From Delphinapterus leucas (taxonomy: Eukaryota; Chordata; Mammalia; Artiodactyla; Monodontidae), in assembly GCF_002288925.2 (NCBI RefSeq), contig NW_022098076.1:90489933-90553932 (forward strand): 64,000 nt of DNA, in the 5' to 3' direction. Below the pieces are notes generated by a model, which saw only the letters and a program-made list of their open reading frames with translations, did no database searches and was not told the DNA's origin. A program made the position numbers and the translations under genes. Below, piece by piece: positions 34,845 through 45,896 of this stretch; position 1 is the first letter of the stretch, and every line of letters starts with the position of its first letter.

Positions 34845-34980
34845 TATTTATTTATTTATTTATTTTGGCCGCGCAGTGCAGCATGCAGGGAACTAAGGTT
34901 CCCCTACCAGGGATAGAACCCATGACCCCTGCAGTGGAAGCACAGAGTCATAACCACTGGACCGCCAGGGAAGTCCCTAA
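34845..34980 (-). mobile_element. Short tRNA-Glu SINE (CHR-1-like)
   Basis: In reverse: head complement 'ggaccgccagggaagtccc' at 34961-34979, B-box part 'gggatagaacccatgacccc', and a TTTA-rich start. 'aatccctgat' after it and 'aacccctgat' before it look like a target-site duplication. Confidence 0.88.
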
Positions 34981-35069
34981 TCCCTGATATTAAAGAGCAT
35001 ATTTTCATCTGAAATTTACCATGACCAATATACTTATATATGCACAATGCTTTGGAAGGTTCCTTGATA

Positions 35070-35610
35070 TAGGAAGAAGCATAGACTTAGAAATCAGACA
35101 AACCCAAATTTTCTTCCCTTTGCTATCACTTGTTAATTGTGTGGCTTTGGGCAGATTACATAATCTCCACAAGGCTCAGCTTCATCTGTACTACTGGAAC
35201 ACAAATACCTAATTCATAGGCTTATTGTGAAAATTAAATTAAATAATATGAAAAGAATCTGGGACTTCCCTGGTGGCGCAGTGGATAAGCGTCCACCTGC
35301 CAATGCAGGGGACACAGGTTCAATCCCTGGTCCAGGAAGATCCCACACGCCACAGAGCAACTGGGCCCGTGTGCCACAACTACTGAGCCCTCTAGCCACA
35401 GCTACTGAAGCCCGCACGCCTAGAGCCCATGCTCCACAACAGGAGAAGCCACTACAATGAGAGGCCCGCGTACCACAATGCAGAGTAGCCCCCGCTCGCC
35501 ACAACTAGAGAAAGCCTGCGCACAGCAGCAGAGACCCAATGCAGCCAAAAAAAAAGAATCTGCTGTCACTCGGTGGTCACTTAATAAATTTTGGTTCCTT
35601 TCTCTTTCTC
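35070..35610 (+). mobile_element. MIR SINE split by a CHR SINE
   Basis: The left part has 'cacttgttaattgtgtggct', 'ttgggcagattacataatct' and 'gcttattgtgaaaattaaat'. The right part has 'ctcggtggtcacttaataaa'. Together they form a nearly complete MIR with the younger SINE in its 3' half. Confidence 0.8.
35262..35551 (+). mobile_element. CHR SINE, long form
   Basis: 'gacttccctggtggcgcagt', B box 'ggttcaatccctggtcc', a long body to 'gacccaatgcagcc' and an A run. A perfect repeat 'aaaagaatctg' flanks it at 35251-35261 and 35552-35562. Confidence 0.95.
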
Positions 35611-36600
35611 CTGATACTTAACTGGGGACAGTTTCACAGTTGCACGTCGTCATGAATTTCATAACTAATAATGTTTCATAACAATGACAGAATGCCCCCC
35701 AGGTCTAGGGAAGAACTTTCCAACTGCCTTTGCTCTGGTTTTTGGCAAGAGCTAAGATCTGAGGGCCTGATGCAATCAGCAAACATTCCTGCACCTCCTC
35801 CTAGCCTGGTTCTCAGCAGCTGGGCAAGTTCAAAGAAGGATCTGATTGTATTTTCCCCTGACCTTAGAGACCTCAAAATCTCTGTGTTGATACCTGAGGA
35901 ATCTGCGAGATGTTTCAGGCGGTACAGAGACTGTGTGCTGTGTGGTCATGGAGAAGTTGGTCCCTGAGCCAAGGATGGAGATTCGGATGGTTAAAGGTGG
36001 GGATGGGGTGGGGATCACTTTCCCCCAAAGTGGAATTGACACGTGAGCCGGGCCTAAGCTTGCCAAGTATCTGGGGGCTGGGAGGCGAGTAAAACTTAGC
36101 AGAATACACGTGGAAAGGAACAGGATATCCAGTGGTGAGAAACGGCCTCTCGGAATTCCTGCTACTCCACCATCTGTGGCTTTGTTTGGTTAAATGTGAT
36201 TGTCAGAGACCTCCTAGACGGCTGCACCAGCCTTCCCCACGACCCTCTCATGGTTTGTGTGACTTTTCTCATCTGCAGGCAACTCATGGACACAGGGAAA
36301 GAGCACTTTCTAACCAATACCACCGACCCCCCCTCCCACTCCAGGTGTGCTGCAGGGCTGGGGGGTAAGGCTGAGTCCCCGCAGAACTGGTCATGAAGCA
36401 GTGCCACAAATACCCACTCCCAAGCCAGGGCAGGCTCCCTACCGGGCTCTGTGTCCCTTTGGTGCCACTCACCTCCTCTTGGGCAGCCCTGGCGCTGGCT
36501 GGGTATCCCTGACTTTCCCGGCTGCTGGACCTCAGGGCAGCAGTCTAAAAGGTGTATATCTTTTGAGTAAATAAGTATACAAGAGTACATATATATAATA
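35611..36600. other. Unassigned unique DNA
   Basis: About 990 bases, GC-rich after 36000. Frames of 60-142 codons on both strands (for example 36162-36590 minus) overlap each other, and none resembles a known family. Confidence 0.45.
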
Positions 36601-36601
36601 A

Positions 36602-36812
36602 GTGTTATAAACTGAATGCTTAGGTCCCCCTCCCGAATTCATATGTTGAAGCCCTAACCCCCTCCCTGCAACGGGATGGTATTTGGAAACTTACCTTGCT
36701 GGCGCCTTGACCTTGGACTTCCAGCCTCCAGAACTGTAAGAAAATACATTTCTGTTGTTTAAAACCACTCAGTCTATGGTATTCTGTGATGGTAGCCCAG
36801 GCTAAGACAATA
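36602..36812 (+). mobile_element. MLT1-like LTR with internal deletion
   Basis: The 5' end is 'gttataaactgaatgcttag' with 'aattcatatgttgaagccct'. The 3' end has 'gccttgaccttggacttcca', 'gcctccagaactgtaagaaa' and 'ccactcagtctatggtattc'. The copy is only about 210 bases, against 350-400 usual for this LTR, so the middle is lost. Confidence 0.85.
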
Positions 36813-37190
36813 AATACACAAAAATATTTGCTTCTTGGCATTACTCTTGAAGAAAGTCATTGCAGTTGTGTAAAAAAAAAAAAAAACCTATTTCTCTTTA
36901 TAAATAGTTTATCAGCTTTTATCAGTTGTTTTCGAAGAAACCCGTGTACCGTATGGTAGAGACTTCTGCGACCGCAGTCCTCAGTGAATTAATTTCATAT
37001 TATCACGATTAACTCCTTGCTTCTGGAGCCTCCCAGGTCCTCTAACTTTCTAGAGAAAACACATGCCTTCTAACACATTTTCAAGCTCTTATTCTGTGTG
37101 AAGCACTGTGCTTGTCCTTATTTACATGGAAGAACACTGCAACATTCAATAGTTTTCCTTTTGTTATTTTTCAACTTCAAACTAACATCC
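36813..37190. other. Unassigned stretch
   Basis: About 380 bases of AT-rich DNA with a short A run near 36871. No feature recognised. Confidence 0.5.
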
Positions 37191-37209
37191 AAAATATTAG
37201 ATTGATTTT

Positions 37210-37562
37210 GGGGACTTCCCTGGTGGTGCAGTGGTTAAGAATCCACCTGCCAATGCAGGGGACATGGGTTCGATCCCTGGTCCGGGAAGATCCCACATGC
37301 CGCAGAGCAACCAAGCCCAACACGTACTGAGCCTGCGCTCTAGAGCCCGGAAGCCACAACTACTGAGCCCACATGCCACAGCTACTGAAGCCTGTTTGCC
37401 TAGAGCCCGTGCTCCGTAATGAGACAAGCCACCACAGTGAGAAGCCCGTGCACCACAACGAAGAGTAGCCCCAGCTCGTCGCAACTAGAGAAAGCCTGCG
37501 CACAGCAACGAAGACACAACACAGCCAAAAATAAATCAATTAAATAAATAAATTTATTTTTA
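37210..37562 (+). mobile_element. CHR SINE, long form
   Basis: 'ggggacttccctggtggtgc', B box 'ggttcgatccctggtccggg', a long body with 'gagacaagccaccacagtga', and an AAAT-rich tail. Near-perfect direct repeats around 'aaaatattagattgatttt' flank it at 37191-37209 and 37563-37580. Confidence 0.95.
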
Positions 37563-37580
37563 AAAATATTATATGATTTT

Positions 37581-38329
37581 CTAATTGGGGACATGTATTT
37601 TTCCAAGCAGTATAATTTTTTGAGTGTCTTAAAGAAATGTCTCCCTGGTGAGTCTGTTTGCTGCCCAGCAAGTCCAAGAAATGTGGAGCTGAACACCAGC
37701 TTAAATCACTCCTTGTAGAGAAAATTTGAACATTAGGTGGGAAAGAGGATGGTGGATCTAAGTCCTCTTTGAAGCTATAGATGCAAAATCTTTTCCCATG
37801 GGCCCTACATATTGTCTGAGTGTGAATGACATTATTTGCCTACATTGAACCTACATTATTGTTCGGCTCCACTTTGATAGCAAGCAACTTAATCAGGCCA
37901 CACAGAGTTTACATGTGCCTTTTCCAAGGCACAGCTGCTTTTAGGAGATGTGCTTGTATGTGAGATGTGCAATACTGAACCTCAGTAGAAAAGTCTTTGG
38001 CCTAATTACTCGCACAGGAGGAGATTTTCATAAATGTCCTCGATAGCTACGTTAGTGGAAAACTGGAAAAATTATGTAATTAAGTACCCGGATGGCTTGA
38101 GAATTTTAGAGCACTGGGGGACCGGCCAGACCTGCACTTGCACGTACGTGCTGTGTCAAGACAGTGTCACTAATGCCCGCTGACCTCAGTCATGCCCAAG
38201 CCTCCACCAACCGTGCCTAACTTCAGAGTCTGTCTTGTTCCTTCGCTGCTCTGCCCTCTCAACCAGAGAAAGCTAGAGCCCGAAGGAAATCACAGACCCA
38301 AAATGTCAACGAGGAAATGAACCTCTGGG
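37581..38329. other. Unassigned unique DNA
   Basis: About 750 bases, AT-rich, with no repeat I can identify between 37740 and 38130. Confidence 0.45.
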
Positions 38330-38470
38330 GTCACTCATTCAACCCATTTATAGGTGAGGATGTTGAATTGCAAAGATGTGACGTGACCTGCCGAGGTCAT
38401 TGAGCAAGTTAGAGGCTGAGCTGGGGCGAGGGGTACCACCTGGTGTCCTGAATTCCAGGCTACTGCCCTT
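38330..38470 (-). mobile_element. MIR fragment
   Basis: 'cccatttataggtgaggatg', 'gacctgccgaggtcattgag' and 'ttagaggctgagctgggg' match the reverse of a MIR core. Confidence 0.6.
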
Positions 38471-38739
38471 CCCCCCCACCCAGTGGCCTCCTGGCCACTT
38501 GCACCATCCCCTGCATCGCGGGGCACAAGAGAATGGCAGTGGTCAGGCACAGCCAGGCTGCCCTCAGCGTTCCAGGGCTCATGCTTCTTGTACTTTCGGC
38601 TGTAGCTGGCCCAGCTGGGGCATCCATTGCATGAAGCTCTGTTTAGCCAATAAGTGTCCTAGTCACTTAATTAAATGGGAAAACACAGCTGCCACCCTTG
38701 TCCTTCAATTATTTCAATACATTCTGTTTCTATGGTGTT

Positions 38740-38966
38740 TTGTGTTTTTTTTAATTTTATTTTTTTTTTTTATACAGCAGGTTCTTGTTAGTTATCTATT
38801 TTATTTATGTTAGTGTGTATATGTCAATCCCAATCTCCCAATTCGTCCCACCACCACTACCCCCGCACTTCCCCCCTTGGTGTCCATACGTTTGTTCTCT
38901 ACGTCTGTGTCTCTATTTCTGCCCTGCAAACCGGTTCCTCTGTACCATTTTTCTCGACCACGTGGT
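38740..38966 (-). mobile_element. 5'-truncated L1, 3' UTR only
   Basis: In reverse: 'ttatacagcaggttcttgtt', 'agtgtgtatatgtcaatccc' and 'gtctgtgtctctatttctgc'. A T-rich tail starts it. 'tggtgtttt' occurs before (near 38732) and after (near 38963) as a likely target-site duplication. Confidence 0.88.
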
Positions 38967-39777
38967 GTTTTAACACCTCATCCCTCCCCCTGCTCCACCC
39001 AATACCCACACCCACCTCTCCAGCAAGGAATTCATGTACACATGGGAGCTATTGCCCATTAAGAAGGCAAGTATCAGAACAGGAGGTGCAGTTATTTAAA
39101 AAAAAAAGAGAGAGAGAGAGAGAATGCTTTTGCTGCATCAGAAGATCCAGAGCTGACACAGACTCGTGCTTCGTGGGGAAGAGTATGGTGTAGCTCTTGA
39201 TGGAGATTTATAAAGAGAAAGGAACAGTCAGTCCTTTGTGGGAAGGGAGAATATTTTACTTGGGCTTTCCAGCTCCAGTGAACAAGTACTCAACCAGCAC
39301 CTACTGTGTGCAAGTCCCCGGCTGTGATGAGCAATAAAAGATGAAGATATGTTATCTCTAGCCTCCAAAGGGCATATGGTTTTGAAGAGGAAGAAAGCAT
39401 GTATCCAAATAAAGTGCATTTATTAATGGAAGGCAGGAAGGATTCTCCTGCAGACCCGTGGCACAGCCCATGTTTCATCTGCAGGATGGAGTTCCAGGTC
39501 TGCAGAGCAGGATGGGGCCCTGAACCCCTGGAACACAAAATCGGTGCACCAGTGCTGGCCTGTGTGGAGGGCCTCCCACTGAATGCTCAGTCATGGCTTG
39601 GGTAAAAGTTGGGGCTCTCCTTTGGGGTCTGATTGGGGCTCTGGGATGTCCTGAAGCCACATTTGCATAGGGAGCCCTAAATTGCATGCAGAGGGTCTTC
39701 TAGAAGGATTTGGAGCTCCAGTTAAATTTAATTTAACACCTGCATTAATTTGATTTAACACCTGCATTTAGGTTAAG
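38967..39777. other. Unassigned stretch with a GA run and an ancient-repeat trace
   Basis: A GA run lies at 39108-39122. 'accagcacctactgtgtgca' near 39294 resembles an ancient MIR/L2-type sequence. The rest is not assigned. Confidence 0.45.
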
Positions 39778-39959
39778 ATACTCCAAGTCTGAAAGGGGAA
39801 CCCTCCTGCACTGTTGGTGGGAATGTAAATTGGTGCAGCCACTCTAGAAAACAGTATAGAGGTTCCTCAAAAACTAAAAACAGAGTTGCCATATGATCCA
39901 GCGGTCCCACTCCTGGGCATATATCCGGACAAAACTATAATTTGAAAAGATACAGCCAG

Positions 39960-40321
39960 ACACAAAAGACCACATGTTGTTTGATTTCATTAATATGAAA
40001 TATCCAGAAAAGGCAACTTCAGAAAGACACAAAACAGATTAGTGTTTGCCAAGACCTGGGGAGTAGGGGGATAGGAGTGACTGCCTAATGGGTAAGGCCT
40101 TCCTTTTGGGGTGATGAAATGTTCTGGAACTTTTTAGTGGTGATGCTTGCACAACTTTTTGAATGTATTAAATGCCTCTCTGAATTGTACACTTTAAAAT
40201 GTTTAAAATAGTAAACTTGATGTTATGTGAATTTTACCACAATAAAGAAGAAAAAGAAAACAATATGGAGGAGGATCCTATAGATTAAAAGGGACTTAAG
40301 AGACATCTCTACCAATCACGA

Positions 40322-40361
<40 letters not shown>

Positions 40362-40438
40362 AAATGAAAGAAGGAAGGAAAGAAAGGAAGGAAGGAAGAA
40401 AGGAAGAAAGGAAGAAAGAAAGAAAGAAAAAGAAAAAA
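39960..40438 (+). mobile_element. Old L1 3' end with flanking tail and (AAAG)n, nested in the L1
   Basis: 'agatacagccagacacaaaa' begins an older L1 3' end ('ctggaactttttagtggtga', 'attttaccacaataaagaag'). About 65 bases of other sequence follow, and then a GAAA/GGAA tail (40319-40437). 'aaaagatac' lies at both borders, so the segment appears to have come in as one retroposed RNA. Confidence 0.75.
40319..40437. repeat. (GAAA)n / (GGAA)n microsatellite
   Basis: About 120 bases of purine-only tetranucleotides, GAAA first and then GGAA variants. It is probably the grown A-rich tail of the nested insertion. Confidence 0.95.
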
Positions 40439-40934
40439 GATACATGCATTCCTATTTTCATTGCAGCAATATTCACAATAGCCAAGACATGGAAACAACC
40501 TAAATGTCCATTGACAGATGAATGGATAAAGATGTGGTACACATATACAATGGAAAAAAAAGAATGAAAAAGATAAAAGAAGAATGAAATAATGCCATTG
40601 CAGCAGCATGGATGGACCTAGAGATTACCATACTAAGTGAAGTTAGAAAAAGACAAATATTATATGATATCACTTATATGTGGAATCTAAAATATGACAC
40701 AAATGAACCTATCTACAAAACAGAAACAGACTCACAGACATAGAGAACAGACTTGTGGTTGCCAAGGGGGAGGGGGGCGGGGGAGGGATGGATTGGGAGT
40801 TTGGGGTCAGCAGATGCAAACTATTATATACAGGCTGGATAAACAACAAGGTCCTACTGTATAGCACAGGGAAATATATGCAGTATCCCGTGATAAACCA
40901 TAATGGAAAAGAAAAAAAATACTCCAAGTCTGAA

Positions 40935-41704
40935 CAACCAGCAGGAGACTGGCACCTCCCAGCAAGACCTGGGTAGGACACTTGGAGAAACAAGCGGACT
41001 GACTTTGAGTGGAGGATTCAGGGCAGCGGCCAGCTTACCTGGTCCCTGGGGCTGTCCCCTGACACCCCCCGCCCATTCACAGACTCCATCTTTGTCAGTC
41101 CTGAGCTGACTTGCTGTCACACCAAACTTACACTAAACCCTCCCAACGCCAACCTGGTGACTCGCCCGTCAGAGCCTTGCCCCCTCCCTGCCTAATCCCA
41201 CACCTGGTGCCTTCCCTCCTCAGTCAGTGTTCCCTGCAGGGGCACCACCTGGGCCACCACTGCATAGCTCTCACCCAATCTGGTCCAGGCCCCAGGGTCC
41301 CCAACCTCTAAAAACGCTCAGCTGGATTGAGCTCACCAGAATCGGCAGCAACCAAGAGTGGCCAGCTGGAGCCGAACGAGAGAAGCTGTGGCAGCCACCA
41401 ACCAAGAGTGGAGACCACAGCGTCTTGGAAGAAGAGCTGTGGCTGTATCCTTGGGGGAAGGGCAGTGGTGATGGGGTCTGGGTCAAAGTGGGTGCAGCAG
41501 GCTTAAAACGGACTGGACCCACCAGAGCAGGATAGGTGGCAACCAGCCTGCCTGCCGCTGTCCTGAGGAGCGGGGAGGGGCAGCCAGAACATCCCAAAGG
41601 AGGGGCAGGGTGACCTCAGGGGGCTCTCCTGCAGACACATGGACACCCACCTCTGCAGCCACAGTCACCTCAGCACAGGAGGAAGACAGAGATTCTGGGT
41701 CTCT
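40935..41704. other. Unassigned GC-rich unique DNA
   Basis: About 770 bases with frames of 66-108 codons on both strands, all overlapping. No recognised domain. Confidence 0.45.
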
Positions 41705-42008
41705 TCCAGACAAGAGCTTCTCAAACATCATTTTTGTCCATGCGATAAAAAATACATTTTCCATGGTGACCCATTATGTACACACATTCACACATACACA
41801 CACACTCACACACCTATGTACACGCAAACACACGAAAATACACAAATGAAACAACAGTTTCATAAAATGTTACTCTTACTTAGTACAATGCACTATGTAA
41901 TTTTCTCTATTCTATCTCATTTTTTTTAACGCAGATTATAACCCTTCAAATTCATCGCATGACTCCCAGAGGGTCATGACCCTTAATATGAAAACCACAC
42001 CTCTAGGT
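41705..42008. mobile_element. Possible hAT DNA transposon remnant with CA-rich insert
   Basis: It begins 'gacaagagcttctcaaacat' and ends 'gggtcatgacccttaatatg' plus 'aaaaccacacctctagg', a pairing typical of mammalian hAT element ends. A CA-rich block (41777-41840) lies inside. The family is uncertain. Confidence 0.4.
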
Positions 42009-42479
42009 ATCAGGTGCCTTCTGAGGTAAGAGAACAAATGATTAGAGGCCAGAGGGAGGGGAAGGTTGGGGGGATGTTGGTGTGATGGGGGCTCAGGCCA
42101 CACTCAGCTCTCACCATGTGTAGGCTTTTGATGGCTCAGAAAGGGTGCAGTTTTCAAACCGGGAGTGACAGCTATTCCTCCAGGGTTTCCACCTATATAG
42201 GAAAAGTGAAAGAGGAGAGTGAGTCACTATTGTTAACAAACAAGAGAAGAATACGTGCTTTTACGCATGACTTTCCATTATAAAATAATCGTATAGGAAC
42301 TACAACCAACCGAGAGATTTTAGTACACACACCTTGTGAGTAAGTTGCAAAGTATTGAAACATCACAAATTCGTGAATACTCACCGTATATTACCACATC
42401 CAGCTTAGCAATGGGGGTAGGGATAATTCACATGTATTAGAATGCATGCCTGTTTAAAATTACTGAAACGCTTCCAGGC
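42009..42479. other. Unassigned stretch
   Basis: About 470 bases without a recognised feature. Confidence 0.5.
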
Positions 42480-42972
42480 TGAAAAAGAATTCCTGAGGAA
42501 ATATATACCACTACACAGAAGCAATACCCGAACCGCCAAACAGCCCACCACTTTCTAAATGTATTAGGAGAAAGGTCAAATAGCTGGAATGTATAATTAG
42601 AAAGTGAGAAGAGCTATAACTGCAATGAGAAAGGATAAAATTCTAACAAGCAACACAAATCATGTCACAGGTATGCTGAGAGAAAGTCAGATACCTCAGA
42701 ATGCGTACTGGCTGGTTCCATTTTTCTGAAATCTAGAGCAGCTACAACTAACCAGTGGTGATGGACATCAGATGAGCAGTTACCTGGAGGGGTGAGGGTG
42801 GATCATGAATGCAAAGGGTATAATGGAACTTTCTGGAGTGCTGGAAATATTCTATATGTTGGTTGGGATGGTGGTTTTATGGGTCACACATGTCAAAATT
42901 CATCAACTTGCACACTGAAAATGGATGCATTTTGTTGTATGTAAATTACACCTTAATAAAGTCGATTTTTAA
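42480..42972 (+). mobile_element. Old L1M-type LINE 3' end
   Basis: 'gatgagcagttacctggagg', 'ttctggagtgctggaaatat', 'ttgcacactgaaaatggatg' and 'gtaaattacaccttaataaa' are the standard end of old L1 elements. Confidence 0.8.
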
Positions 42973-44509
42973 TCGCTAAGATTAATCACTACGCTGAATT
43001 GAGGATAACATGAAAAACGTGCTGATAAAAAGGAAAAAAAAATGAAACAACCTGCCCCCAAATAAGAACCTCGATAATGCACATGTACACAGGCTTGGTA
43101 GAAATGTCTAACTCCCCACAGCAGCCAGTTTTCCCAGAAGCCAACTAAATGAATCTTGGACACGCTAGTAACACATCAATTGTGGTTTATGAAGTACTCC
43201 ATTTTAGAAGCTGTTGATAACTATTAGTAAAGGCCCTGGGTCAGAAGTAACATGCAAGTCCTTGGTTATTGTGCGCCTCAGTCCACGAGATAGAAAAAGT
43301 AACCTGCCTCTGGGCATCCATGTGAGGCCCAGTAGGGGACCTCAGCAGCCAGGGTTCACAAAGCATTCTTTGAGAATCACTGTGGTACCCACGCTTCCTT
43401 CCACATCAGGACCACACAGAGGACTTGCATCTGGTCCACCTCCTCGATGGTGGCAAACCTTGATCTCTCCCTGTGCCTCACCTGTCTCCCACCCAGCAGA
43501 GCAAGCAAATGTTTTCTGTGAGGTCTCTTCAGGCATCTCAAGTCCATTGCAGATACGCATCACCCAGCTCGTGACCTGACCTTAGGTAACCTGGTGGGCG
43601 CCCATTTTCTGTCTCACCTGAAGGCCATCTTCTCTGCCCCAAGGAGGAGGATGGACCAGGTCTCCAGCAGGTGCTCTCCCCCAGGCAGCTCTGCCCTCCT
43701 GTTTCTCCACCAGGAAGTTACAGTCCGGGCCCTCAGACAACCACAGGGCTGGCCCCTGCCCATATTTTCTCTCTTTGTGCATGATAACCTACAAATCACA
43801 ATGAAGGCTGGAGCTGGTGTCCCAAGCCTGTCCAGTCAGACAGAGACAGGGGATTAGGGGGGAGGTGGAAAATCAGGCATCTCTTGTACCCAGGAGTGAA
43901 TGCACATGTGGAAATGGAGGGCCCCAAACCACAGTGATCCATCAAGCTACGTTTACAGTCTGGCCCCCCTCCTTTGCCCCCAGAATTGTCCATATGACCC
44001 GGAAGCTAAACCAACCCTAAGTCACAGCACAGATCAGCAGGGCTAAGCCCAGAACTCCTGGGTGATGACTGGTCCTGTCCAGCTCCCCCAGGACCCTGGG
44101 TGGAGGCACCCTCCTCCACCATGTCTGGATTTCTGTTAGTTCCAAGGGATTCCTGAGCAAAGAGGGCTGGACCAGGGGAGAGCACAGTGGTCTGGGGAGC
44201 CCGGCTGCCTAGACACCACCATAGGTGATTGGGGGCAGCCGACTTGGCAAAAAGCAGCCCCCCTTTCTCTGTGTGATGCAGAGGGGCAGGGTGTGTGGAA
44301 GGGAGAAGCTGCCGGTGCAAGACAGAGCAGCCACCACTGTGAACCTCCTGCAAAGACAGGAGAGATGGACCTCCCCTGATGGACCCTGATGCCCAGGAAG
44401 ACTGACCCAGACAAATGGAGGGAGCCGGGAGGATACGTGCAGTTGCCTGAGGCTGAGGGGACTCTGCGGTGGGGCCGGCTTATCTGCTGGGGGAAGCAGC
44501 AACCATTCT
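42973..44509. other. Unique DNA, GC-rich after 43300
   Basis: About 1.5 kb. Frames of 60-121 codons occur on both strands (for example 43214-43579 plus and 44006-44353 minus). They overlap, and none resembles a known family. A weak MER5-like trace ('ctttgagaatcactgtgg') lies near 43370. Confidence 0.45.
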
Positions 44510-45010
44510 GGAATCAGTACTATCAAAATATAAAAATTAAAAGTATGAACACATGTTTAGCTGTCCAGCAGGTCCTTTTCTGGGAAACCACTATTCTTCT
44601 CTGGGCGACTTTCATGGGACTTCAAATCAAAGAGTCATTTCTCCTCACTCCCAAGGTTGGTATGAGACTCAAGCCACAATGCAAAGCCACCCTCAGGACT
44701 TTTCCCAGGGCTATCAGGGAAGACACAATTGCAATCTCTATGGACATTATTAGCCAAGAGTGGACTCTATTCCTTTTTGACACCACATTGGGAATTCTCA
44801 CTTGAAAATCAAGCCCAGACAGGGCAAAGCAGGGCAACAATAAAAAGAGCCAAAGTCAGTGCCCTGATTATATTATTTGAACCCCTGGATCCAGCTGTTC
44901 CTGAAACCACCCCCACAACTTTGACTTCTCAGTTAAATGAGCCAATTTATTTCCTTTTTTTTTTTTTTGCATTGTGCTGTTTGAGCTAAATTTCTTTCAC
45001 TTATAACCAA
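44510..45010 (+). mobile_element. Possible LTR-like remnant, 3' end
   Basis: The end 'tgagctaaatttctttcact' followed by 'tataaccaaagaggtctgat' resembles the 3' end of a mammalian repeat ('...tttctgtcacttgcaaccaa'). The left part is unassigned. A plus frame of 138 codons (44389-44805) crosses it and has no domain. Confidence 0.35.
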
Positions 45011-45474
45011 AGAGGTCTGATGTACATTCATTATCCCAAAAATACCATTTCTAAATAATATACCCTAAGGAAATAGTTAATTAAGAAGGGGTGAGAAATG
45101 ATTTCTTTGTTATATTGAGGTAAGAAATGATTTCTTACATGAGATTCTGAAAGATAAAGCCATGAAAGGGAAAATTAATGGTTTAAAGCCAATTGAAAGG
45201 CAAAGATTTCAATTCAGAGATAAAGTTAATCAGCAAATAAGTGACTGGAAGATGATACTTCAGCACATGTAATCCAGAAAAACTCTTAAGTTTTTATATA
45301 TAAGGAAATATATATATGGAAATATATATGTATATATATAAAGGAAAAATAGAAAATAGGAAAATGCTATGAATAGTTTATTCTCATATTGGGGAAAAAA
45401 ATCAAATAGCTAAAAAACATAGACTGAAATAGCCTTGTTAATAATCATAATTCAATCAATAAAAATTGTCACTT
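45011..45474. other. AT-rich unassigned stretch
   Basis: About 460 bases with a small ATAT block near 45297-45340 and a repeated 'gaaatgatttctt' (about 45096 and 45126). It may be old LINE. Confidence 0.4.
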
Positions 45475-45689
45475 GCATCTACAAGACTGGCCCAAATTTT
45501 AAAAGGAGATAATACTGGGGGAGATGAGAATCCTCACACACCATTAGTAGAAGTATAAACTGGCAAAGCTTTTTGGCAGAATAAGTTGAAAATATTTAGT
45601 GAAAATTACTCTGCATATGACATCACCCCAGAAATCCCACTGCAGGACATACACTTGAGAGAAACTTTCACTAAAAGACACACATGAGG

Positions 45690-45896
45690 GCTTCCCTGGT
45701 GGTGCAGTGGCTGGGAGTCTGCCTGCCGATGCAGGGCACACGGGTTCGTGCCCCGGTCCGGGAAGATCCCACATGCCGTGGAGTGGCTGGGCCCGTGAGC
45801 CATGGCCGCTGAGCCTGCGCGTCCGGAGCCTGTTGCTCCGCAACGGGAGAGGCCACAACAGTGAGAGGCCCGCGTACCGCAAAAAAAAAAAAAAAA
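45690..45896 (+). mobile_element. CHR SINE, short form
   Basis: Head 'gcttccctggtggtgcagtg', B box 'ggttcgtgccccggtccggg', body 'gccatggccgctgagcctgc', end 'gagaggcccgcgtaccgc' and an A run. A perfect 17-bp repeat beginning 'aaaagacacac' flanks it at 45673-45689 and 45897-45913. Confidence 0.96.

Larger units (their letters stand above)
39778..40934 (+). mobile_element. L1 insertion with a nested insertion inside
   Basis: A perfect 16-bp repeat 'atactccaagtctgaa' bounds the whole block at 39778-39793 and 40919-40934. The L1 starts 'ggggaaccctcctgcactgt', reaches 'tttgaaaagatac' near 39957, and resumes at 'gatacatgcattcctatttt' near 40439. It then continues through the ORF2 end and 3' UTR to 'aaaagaaaaaaaat'. 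A foreign segment of about 480 bases interrupts it. Confidence 0.9.

Noticed and set aside
40319..40437. CRISPR-like or regular repeat array
   Set aside because: It is a simple GAAA/GGAA microsatellite without spacers. This genome is a mammal.
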